A DNA stretch of 64,000 nucleotides from Bondarzewia mesenterica (taxonomy: Eukaryota; Basidiomycota; Agaricomycetes; Russulales; Bondarzewiaceae), in NCBI GenBank assembly GCA_004802705.1, contig SGPL01000109.1:1-64000 (forward strand). Direction: 5' to 3'. Both the position numbers and the translations under genes were made by a program. Under the pieces are notes generated by a model. That model did no database searches. It worked only from the letters and a program-made list of their open reading frames with translations, and was not told where the DNA came from. Of the stretch, positions 55,533 to 64,000 are shown piece by piece; the stretch's first letter is position 1, and each line of letters opens with the position of its first letter.

Positions 55533-57065
55533 ATGGAACCCGCAGAGCCGAGCGTGCACCACAGGAGAACACTCCATTCTAAGCGTTCATTCGGGAAGTA
55601 TCCTCATAAGATCGATTCGCCCGCCTACGATGCGTCAGTTTCCGTTTTCTTTTCCGTGGGCTAATCCACTTATTTTCATTCGCAGCTCTGAAGAGGACAA
55701 CGACCCCCTCACCGATGATGCTGCATCAGCACTATCCGTTCCTGCGCCATCTCGACCCTTTCCCGTAACAGCCTCGCAGCCCCGAGTGTCAGGCACTCTT
55801 TCAGCTTCATCCGCGCAGAGTAGTGCTCCAATTTCCGCATTGAAGTCCCGCCCAAAACACCATCTCGCATCTGCCATGCTCTCAGACGATGGGGTTGACT
55901 CGCCCACCTATGACGGAGATATCGAGAGCAGCACCACAGCCGGACCTGATCGCGACAGTTCCAAAGCATCTTCGCTCGGCGCGGCCTCTCATCCACATTC
56001 ATCTTCGACCTCCACTCTTACTTCTCCTGCATCAGCACTGCATGTTCTCCCCGCAGATAATCCAGATGTGCTACTCACAGCAGGTCCGATGGTCGTGACA
56101 GCACCATCCACGGCGTCCTCTTCTGACGCCGAGCCCATCACTGTCACTGTCTCTAGACCCCATGTGATGACCACCGCCCCACCGGATTCAGTTTCCGTTG
56201 CACAAGAGGCGTTTGACCCTGCAGCTCTTACCCCTGCCGACATCCAAATTTTTGTGCGGAAGGCGATTGACGGAGAGTTGCATCGAAAGTACAACATCAA
56301 TGAACCCCCTGTTGGAAGGCCCGTGCGGGTCTATGCCGATGGTATGCCTCGTCCTCCATCAGCTTTATTATGCCCTATCTGATCTGCCATAGGTGTTTAT
56401 GATCTGTTCCACTTCGGGTGAATATGCTATGATCACTGTCTTGCTTGAAGCCACCTCATATGTTGGAGTCTTTCAGCCACGCACTGCAATTGCGCCAGGC
56501 CAAGATGTCTTTCCCTGACGTATACCTCCTCGTCGGCGTGAACTCTGACGAGCAAGTTAAGGAGCACAAGTTTAGCTGCATCATGAGCCATGCCGAGCGG
56601 TGAGCAGCCAGGTCCCACGTCCCCCATATCCGTTATGCTCACACCACTATTATGCATGAGTTTAGATGTGAAGCTGCTAGACACTGCCGATGGGTAGACG
56701 AAGTCGTTCCTGAGGCTCCGTGGGTGATTGATGAAGCATTCGTCGAGAAGTACCAGATCGACTACGTCGCGCACGACGAGAACCCGTACGTCAGTGCAGG
56801 ACATGAAGACGTGTATTCATTCGTGAAAAGTCAAGGTATGTTCCTTTATTCTCTCCCTAGTTACTCTCCTCTTTCTCATCCACGGCGCCCCACAGGCAAA
56901 TTTATTCCCACCCGACGCACACCTGGTGTTTCGACTTCCTCACTGCTCGAGCGCATAGTCAAGGGATACCGAAAACGGGACTTTGACAAGAAGCTCGAGA
57001 AAATGGGCCATGCGGAGCTCATGGCACAAGGGTCAGATTACGAAGAGAAGGAGGCAGAGCCCTGA
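55533..57065 (+). CDS. PCT1: Choline-phosphate cytidylyltransferase
   Basis: Makes CDP-choline from CTP and phosphocholine, the regulated step of the Kennedy pathway for phosphatidylcholine. 414 residues in six exons: 55533-55633, 55686-56341, 56393-56417 (25 bases), 56477-56599, 56666-56835 and 56896-57065. The first 230 residues are Ser/Pro-rich and disordered. The catalytic domain then has [24 protein letters not shown] (HxGH motif, split by the intron after HFG), [51 protein letters not shown] and TRRTPGVSTSSLLERIV. The last replaces the usual RTEGIST glutamate by proline. A short basic helix (RIVKGYRKRDFDKKLEKMG) may be the membrane-sensing segment. Confidence 0.95.
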
Positions 57066-57467
57066 TCTCATACATTTTGAGGCCTGGACCTAGGAATTAT
57101 TAGTATCGCAAGTATCAGGTATGGATGGCAGTATACGTACGACATATCCTTTGATCCATCCTTCTCTCGAATTCTTGGTGCCACTGACGCTGACGCGGGA
57201 TAGACGTTTGTTGGTCGGCCTTTGGCGTGCATAAGTATATCAATGTTGTTATGGTCGTAATTTATTCAAATCAATGCTTCAAGTTAAGGTCTTCAATATA
57301 CAATGAGCGTTTTTAGATTCAGAAGGGACCGAGACTCGGCGAGAGAGAGATTGTGTGTCTGGAAGCGTTTATTTATTGATTAGATCTTACAACCTTATCT
57401 TATCTTTTCATGCTCTCCTCCCTGTAGTACTTTAACTTTTCGCTTCGTCTGTCTACCTTGGACTAGC
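57066..57467. other. Intergenic, no gene seen
   Basis: 3' flank of the cytidylyltransferase gene and promoter of the amidohydrolase. A pyrimidine-rich leader (CTTATCTTTTC, TTCGTCTGTCT) precedes 57468. Confidence 0.5.
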
Positions 57468-60112
57468 ATGGAGAAGTTTCAAGTTCAACAGCGACACGAC
57501 GCATCTACCTCCCAATCACGACGACAATGGCTAGTTGTAATTGCTCTTTCCGTTGCTGTTCTTCTTAAATATCTGGGGCCTTCAATCACGAAGACAGCGG
57601 ACCTCCCACATGCCTACGCGTTGTGTTCACCGTCAACTGGCATTTACACTGTGGACAGCAACAATTCAAAAACAGAATGTGTAATCGTCGTTGGAGATAC
57701 GGTTTTTGCGACGGGAAGTGAAGGTACGTGTACGCCGTTGTCTGCTAAAGGTTTTTATCAACGTTTGCGATGAGCTATAGGCCATGTCAGATCCATTTGG
57801 GATGCCGGCAATCCAAGCGAGGACCTGAAAACATTCTACACAACTCCTGGCTCTATCGTTGTACCTGGGCTTTCAGGTAGAATTTCATGTCTTCGACTTG
57901 CTCGTCACGGTCCCACCTACTAAGCAGATGCCCATGCTCACGTCCTTGAATGGGGCTTCAAACAACAACTTCCACTTGAGGATTGTCGGTCGGTGGATGG
58001 TATGCGTCGCTCTTTACAGTATTCCACATCATTGTGTATTGATAGTCGGAAAAGATGTCATCGCAAAGATTAAACAGTATATTCTCACCCACCCTGACGT
58101 TCAAAATGATTCTTCACGCTGGATCCAAGGCATGGGCTGGGATCAGACCAAATGGCCAATTGCTAGATTTCCTACCGCCGTGAGGCCATTGTCTGCTCTT
58201 TCACCCTCCTCCGTTGTCGAGGCCTAAAATGTGTTGCAGGATGACTTTGACCGCGACCCCCTTCTACGTGATCGACCAATCGCTCTTTCTCGCATCGATG
58301 TACACGCTTCTTGGGTTTCACACCGTGTCATTGAACAAATGGGAAAGCTACCTGAAGAGGTCTATGGAGGAATTATCGTGCGAGATGACCAGGGAAATCC
58401 TACGGGTATGTCAAACGTATCGTCCATCCTGACTTGATGCTAAACGGTAGAACCCTCCTCTGTGAAGGTGTGTTTGTGGACAACGCTATGTCACTCGTAC
58501 CTGTACCACAGTGGACAGAGGAAGAGATGCTAGGGTATTTTGAGACTGCTATGCACGATGCACTGAGCGTTGGGTTGACGAGTATTCATGATGCTGCTTC
58601 ATCTCCCGAAGTCATTCAATTCTTCAAACGGTCAGGGAAAAAAATTGTAATGAAGCTGAAAACTCCCTGCTGATCGTATTCTAGACGCGCGGACGAGAGA
58701 ACCTTACCGGTTAGTTTTGTCTTCCATTGCCAGTGTATTGCGGCTGCTCACCCGGAATGGACATGCAATCTTAGGTGCGACTATACCTCATGGGAAACGC
58801 CCAGTCCGACACGTATTGGGGTGCACAGATTCCGCGCCTTGTCAATTACGGGATTGATGGCCGCCTGAACGTCCGCAGTATCAAATTGTTCACTGATGGT
58901 GTGCTTTCGCTTCTCTATCTCTTGCGACTGAAAGTCGCATGAAGTCTCATGTTCAACAACTGCAACTCCAGGTGCTCTTGGTTCATGGGGCGCTGCACTT
59001 TTAGCTCCGTATTCTGATAATCCTGACACGAACGGCCTCATGCGCAGCTCACAAGACGTTCTTCGGGATCTTGTAGAGAACTTCTTCCGGGATGGATGGC
59101 AGGTGGTGCGTTCAATATGCTCGTGTCCATCCTAATCTCATGACTGTTCGAATATCTCAGTGAGCTGACGTCCGAAAACATAGAATATTCATTGCATTGG
59201 TGATCGCGCAAATAAAGTAGCCCTTGATATCTTGCAAGATGTCATGAAGAAGTTTACTGTGGACGTGGAAAAGTGGCGTCCACGGATTGAACACGCGCAG
59301 ATCATGCAACTAAGTGACCTAGAGAGAATTGGGAGTTTGGGAGGTATGCTTCCTTTCCCCAATCGTGTTGGTAGAAGATGATTCGATTGATCTTGTGCTA
59401 CTTAGTTATTCCGAGCGTACAGCCGACACATGCGTGAGTATTTTTATATGAGGTCAGAGAAGCGATTAACCCTGCGAGACAGAACGAGCGATATGTGGTA
59501 TGCGGAAAGCCGGCTGGTTTGTGTACTTCCACATCACTTATCGGATTACTCGTTGAACGGCGGCTTGCTGAGAATCTGACATAGGGGCCTGACAGGATCA
59601 AAGGTGCTTATGCGTACCAAACCTTGCTTCAGTACGCTATCTTCTTTTTCATAGACGTCTTTCGAGAGGAGCCAACAATCTACCTGATAACAGAACATCG
59701 CGCAGGCATATATTGCCCCTCGGTTCAGATTTCCCCGTCGAGGGAATAAATCCATTGCTCGGCTTCTACGCTGCTGTATCACGCCTGTCTGTGAACGGCG
59801 ACTCCCCAAATGGCACTTCTGGATGGTGCGCTTTCTTATTGTATTTCTGAATTTACGCAAGCTGTGCTCACAAGCCCCAGGTACCCTGCGGAGGCACTCA
59901 CGCGTACCCAGGCACTGCGGGGTATGACGTGCGATGCAGCGTACGCGGCATTCGCAGAGACTGAGCGGGGGATGTTGATACCTGGTATGAAAGCGGACTA
60001 CGTGGTATTGAATCGGGATATTGTCAGTGAGGAAGTGCCGGTGGGTGATATCTTGAATACTAAGGTTCTGGCGACCGCTGTTGATGGCAGGGTCGTCTAT
60101 GGGAGTATCTAA
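57468..60112 (+). CDS. Membrane-anchored amidohydrolase (YtcJ-like, Amidohydro_3)
   Basis: Metal-dependent hydrolase of the amidohydrolase superfamily; the substrate is unknown. One N-terminal membrane helix (QWLVVIALSVAVLLKYLG) suggests a type II anchor or secretion signal. Motifs in order: GHVRSIWDAGN, PGSIVVPGLSDAHAHVLEWGF (metal-binding HxH), RWIQGMGWDQTKWP, DPLLRDRPIALSRIDVHASW, VFVDNAM, DALSVGLTSIHDA, RSIKLFTDGALGSWGAALL, NIHCIGDRANKVALD, RIEHAQIM, VIPSVQPTHATSDMWYAESRL, LPLGSDFPVEGINPLLGFYAAVSR, and a C-terminal cap KADYVVLNRDI ... VDGRVVYGSI. Many introns; an apparent frame break at 59500-59750 resolves with two ordinary GT-AG introns, giving SRL-GPDRIKGAYAYQTLLQ-TSRRHILPLGSDF. Length of about 590 residues is normal. 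Confidence 0.9.
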
Positions 60113-61783
60113 TGTTGCTCAATCTACTTCACCATGGATGCTGTTCGTTTCATTGTTTCGTGGCAAAGTACAGGACCATCAGATGATACATCACTGACCA
60201 GCTACGACGCATCTTTAGTGCATCAAACCTGTTGATTACTTAACACATTCGTACCTGCCCTCCCATCTCTTCACCTCGTTCCGCTCGCCCGCAGTGGACC
60301 ATACCTAGCGGGGGTTACGTTGACAGCGACAGTCTGCTCGAGAGACTCTTCGCTTCATTATACACGGTCATAGCACAAACTGCTTTTAACACAGCAGTTG
60401 AGCGCTTTAAAAACTGGTGGGTATAGGGAGGTGCCTGTACTGCACACTCAAGCTCTCGCGCCCTCCAATGGGAATTTTTACGAGGTCTCGATGGTATGTG
60501 TGCACTTACGCTGGGCGCATGTTTCGCCGTCAAGTGGACTAAACGTTGGGTGGGAATCTTATGCAGATGAGCTGGAGACGTGGCGAGGGGCTCGTTTACG
60601 AGTATGAGCATAAAACAGGGCTAAGCAGCGTACAGCACATAGTACCGGTGAAGGAGGTAAGTGGGGCGGAATTTGCGATTTGATTGACTCATCTGTGTTC
60701 CTTCCTGGCATCATCATCTAGGTTGTAGAAGACCCCTATTTGACGGATTGTGCAGAGAGCGCGATGCAATCCTGATACTGCATTGCAGCCTGAATCTCCT
60801 GACAAATCCCCAAAGTCAGAAGCGACAGGAGCCAGCTGCAATGAAATCCTGATTTATCCTTGGTACATAATTGAAGCCCTCATGTCAAGCTTTTTTGTCC
60901 ACATTTCATCGCTCCACGTTTCGAAATCTTAGACGTTGTCGCCCTCGGAGCCCGCGCACCAAGCCCGCGAGGCTTATTTGGATCTAGGTTATTTCTGTTC
61001 ATCACCAGTGCTGCGCTCAGGGCTCGTGGCTTAATGCAAAGGCCACACGATACAGGAGTGTCGTTGATACCACATCCGTCCTGAGCAATTTGATTACCTT
61101 TAGATGGCGATAGGGCGCGATCGAGAAACTCCTTCATGCGCTTTAGCTTCGAACACCATCGCGTTTTCCCAGGAGAAATCACTGAATCAGGTCTTTCTCT
61201 CGAAACAGCGAAAACATATCCTTGCTCGCCTGATTGTTTGAAGTCTCTCTGCTATGGCGTTGATTTCACGGTGAAACCAACGCCATCATTATCTTAGCCT
61301 TTCTGAAAGTAAGCTCTCTACAGTGTTTGGTCAACAGATAAGTTGCTTGCTAATCGTGATTTGAAGCCGGGTGTGTGGACTTCCGTCGTGACTTCTTGCA
61401 GAATTCGACGTTTGGGACTTTTAGCCATACTTAGAACTTGGTCAGGGATGAGTTGCTAGGTTCATCTTCGACTCAAGCGTTTTGTGGGCCCTTGACTTCA
61501 TAACGTAAACTTGGACGCGCTGGGGCCATCGATCCTTACTGGTCGAATCCGATTCTTCGACTGATGCTGTTCCATTCCCTGTCACTCGCGGATCTGGCAG
61601 GGGTTTTGTCTCGTACAATTCACCACCTTGTCACCGCCGCCAACTGGCATCTTCACTGCCTTATGGTCACCACACGGGGCCATCCATGCATCTGTCTCCT
61701 ACAGAGCCTTGTATAAGGGCCGTCTTATTAAGTGACTCTTACTTGCTCTCAAAATGGTACATTTCCCCGCCCCTGATTCAAGT
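60113..61783. other. Long intergenic stretch, no secure gene
   Basis: Short frames on both strands (for example + 60398-60607 and - 60880-61182) show no domain and no consistent splice chain. No transposon termini, tandem repeats or tRNA-like structures seen. Confidence 0.45.
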
Positions 61784-63600
61784 CATGCTCATGGCGACTA
61801 TCCGTGCTGTTGAGGCCCAGTGAGTCCCCCCCTAATTCGGCGATTTTCGGTAACTCTTGTTCAAAAACTCACCTGTTTGTACATGAAGCTACTTTCAATC
61901 CAGCATCCAATGGTCGAGCATCGGTAAGCTTTTGGGTTTCCATCAGAACTGTTTTACCTCTAATGTGTACTACATTTCATGCAATAGCTTTGCTATACTA
62001 CGATTATGCTTTAACCCTCCCAACCGAGATGAAATACATTTGGGGCCCAGGTTTCTTCAAGATATCGACTCTGCTCTACATCTTCTGTCGCTATGCTCTC
62101 GTGGCTAACGTCATCTACTTATTGGCAATTATGGGCAAGCTTGGAAATAAGGTAAATCGTCTCAGACTTGTTATAAACCGATGTTAACTCAAGTGGTGCT
62201 GGCAGTACGTCACACGTTCTTTTTTTCTTTTCACAAATTATGGATGGGATCGACACGTCCAGGAGCTGCGATGGTTGGTATAAATTTGTCGCCTCTCTTA
62301 GCGTTTTAGGGAGAGCAGCAACAATTGGTCAGGCCCGAGCCTCAACTATGCACGGTTTTTCAAATGCTGATGTTGGTTCTTTCTATTTCAGTCGTATTTG
62401 TGATGAGAACGTATGCCGTCTGTGGGCGCAGTCGTATCATCCTCTACAGCCTGACTCTCTTGGGACTCGTGTGTGTCGCCCTTGATTCCGTGCGTGAATT
62501 GTTCACCAATTGTCTCACACCTCCTGATCGAAATCCCACATATAGTTCCACGTTCGCGAAATGAGATGTAGCAAATATAACACAATTAATATGTGGGTTA
62601 CAAATGAATCGGAATCTGTGCCCTTTTTGCGTAGAAGACTAAGATTAAAATATTCAAATGTTTAGTGGTAAGCAGGGTCCGCTTTAGTTTCAATTAATGA
62701 CCTGACGGCTCCTGGTCTTCTAGAGAATACACTTTTGTTTGCATTTGTCTAGCTTTTGGAATGCCTCACGTCGGCTTTGACAATCACTAGGAGCGTTCAA
62801 GCTCTCCGAGCTAGCGGTCAGAGCAAAACACAAAAGCAGACATTCTATTACTTGATTTTAGAGCAAGGTAAATCGCCTCCTTATTGATTCAATTTCGGCG
62901 TTCTGACCTATCATCGACTGCTCCTCCACTGCAGGCCTGTTATACTTCTTGTAAGCAGTTTTTGGTTTTTTCAACAATGTCGATGAATTTAGAAGCACCA
63001 ATAGTGTGACCTTCCTATTAACGACGGCGACTGGTATTCTCGCCCTTGTGCATATTTGCGCCAACACATAACTTGCCTCACAATAGTCTGACGCTCCACG
63101 TGCACCAGCTGGCCAATGTGTGTCAAATCACAAGGCACTCAGATGATGAATTTTAATCAAACATTTGATTGTTAGGGAAACTTCCTCGAACGACTACTGA
63201 ATGCTTATCTCGTAACGTATGCTGAAATTTCTTTCCTGATCACTGACAACACTAATGGTCACCATCATACAGATTGTCCGGCCTTCTCACTGCCCGATTT
63301 CTCCTCCACATACGCGCATGGGATGGTCAACAATCCGTCATATCTACGCTGGGAGACGCCCCCCAACTTGGAACAGTCTCCACATTCCAAGCTGTTAGCC
63401 GTGCCTTTTCTCTGGCCGTGGATGAGTTTGGAGATGACCCGGTGGCTCGTGAGGTCGTGCAGACAGAGGATGCCCCTCCCAGCGTAATGGATGAAGAAAT
63501 TGTGCCCGGAGAGGGAAGTTGCAACTGCATCGTAATGCAGGAATTCATACAAGGGAGTGCGACCAGTCCCGTCAAACATTTCAGGCTTGTTGAAACATGA
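61784..63600 (+). CDS. DUF6533-type multi-pass membrane protein
   Basis: Member of the large Agaricomycete seven-helix family with an N-terminal DUF6533 domain; function unknown. The best-resolved exons are 61784-61819, 61904-61923 (20 bases), 61988-62151, an 11-base exon 62194-62204, 62263-62327 and from 62392. They give IQWSSIALLYYDYALTLPTEMKYIWG, STLLYIFCRYALVANVIYLLAI, SCDGWYKFVASLSVLGRAATI and VVFVMRTYAVCGRSRIILYSLTLLGLVCVALDS, all typical of the family. Later parts (EQGLLYF, then TFLLTTATGIL) and the final cytosolic segment from 63272 (LLTARFLLHIRAW ... KHFRLVET) are clear, but the exons between 62490 and 63260 are not fully resolved. The gene could be partly degraded there. Confidence 0.7.
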
Positions 63601-64000
63601 TTCTAAAAATTGTACAACTAGTATAGGGCTTAGGAGAAGATGTCTGTAGAGTTGCTATCGTATTCTTCCTTGGTCAACAAATTTGACACACTAATTAAGT
63701 CTGGCAGATGCAAAGTTATACTCACTAGCTTCAAGCTTCACTATGCTTCTTGATGTGAGGAGAAACGGGTGAAATAAGTAGATATTGTCGCTCGAGTCAG
63801 GTCTACGCCTCCGACTTAATCATTGCGACGCGCGTCGCGTAGGTGTAGACACTTCCTTCAACCTTCGTACCTCAGGATATCTAAACAGAGTGGAAGGGGT
63901 GCGCGCCTAATGCCACGTGGACCACGTGGCGCCACGCGAGGAACGAGCGCTGGGGATTTCCGCGAGGGACGAGTGGCTGACTAATCTCGCGCGAGGAACG
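63601..64000. other. Intergenic with GC-rich short repeats at window edge
   Basis: No gene seen. From about 63895 the sequence becomes GC-rich, with paired CCACGTGG/CACGTGG palindromes and three spaced copies of a GCGAGG(A/G)ACG(AG) unit at 63936, 63962 and 63991. Confidence 0.6.

Noticed and set aside
59500..59760. Apparent frameshift in the amidohydrolase
   Set aside because: Two normal GT-AG introns restore the family sequence through SRL-GPDRIKG and TSRRHILPLGSDF.
1..64000. Search by eye for CRISPR arrays, biosynthetic clusters and complete transposons
   Set aside because: No spaced identical repeats, no PKS/NRPS/terpene synthase motifs and no transposase or reverse transcriptase frames were seen.

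Overview
The window is nuclear DNA from a basidiomycete fungus, most likely an Agaricomycete. Genes are dense, on both strands, and broken by many introns of about 45-85 bases. Several families are typical of that group: a fungal HNH-domain protein, a DUF6533-type membrane protein, a Ser/Ala-rich secreted protein, an F-box/LRR protein and a large secreted orphan. Exon structures were worked out by hand from GT-AG (occasionally GC-AG) sites, reading phase and family conservation; nothing was searched.

Layout. 1-1318 (-): 5' part of a Bbc1/Aim3-type actin-patch protein, running off the left edge. 1695-3015 (-): HNH protein. 3243-4361 (+): LRR-like protein. 5461-7271 (-): Kelch protein. 7272-10414: a long stretch with no secure gene. 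10415-12497 (+): Ser/Ala-rich secreted protein. 13311-14731 (-): short-chain dehydrogenase. About 15010-15475: remnant of a class II cAMP phosphodiesterase. 15748-15848 (-): intron-containing tRNA-Lys. 16213-17761 (-): malate dehydrogenase, divergent from a PPR-like mitochondrial protein (18030-21022). 21091-22827 (-): F-box protein. 23570-25926 (-): GH20 hexosaminidase. 26724-29798 (-): amino-acid permease. 30243-33874 (+): coiled-coil protein with a KEN box. 34928-38564 (-): peroxisomal Lon protease. 39535-42885 (-): importin beta-1. 43255-43811 (+): LSm7. 44365-47662 (-): Cid1-type nucleotidyltransferase. 48128-50949 (-): PAN3. 51128-52289 (+): TFIIE beta. 53066-55123 (+): secreted orphan. 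55533-57065 (+): choline-phosphate cytidylyltransferase. 57468-60112 (+): amidohydrolase. 61784-63600 (+): DUF6533 membrane protein.

Most of the window is housekeeping: nuclear import, transcription initiation, phospholipid synthesis, organelle proteolysis and central carbon metabolism. One neighbourhood stands out. LSm7, a Cid1-type terminal uridylyl/adenylyl transferase and PAN3 lie within 7.7 kb, and in fungi these families act in successive steps of cytoplasmic mRNA 3'-end decay (deadenylation, tailing, LSm binding and decapping).

The sequence also shows a technical pattern. Four genes are each broken by one extra base in an A/T homopolymer of 6-8 bases, including essential importin beta. 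This points to homopolymer overcalls rather than real mutations. A two-base N gap follows an A18 run at 5053-5070.
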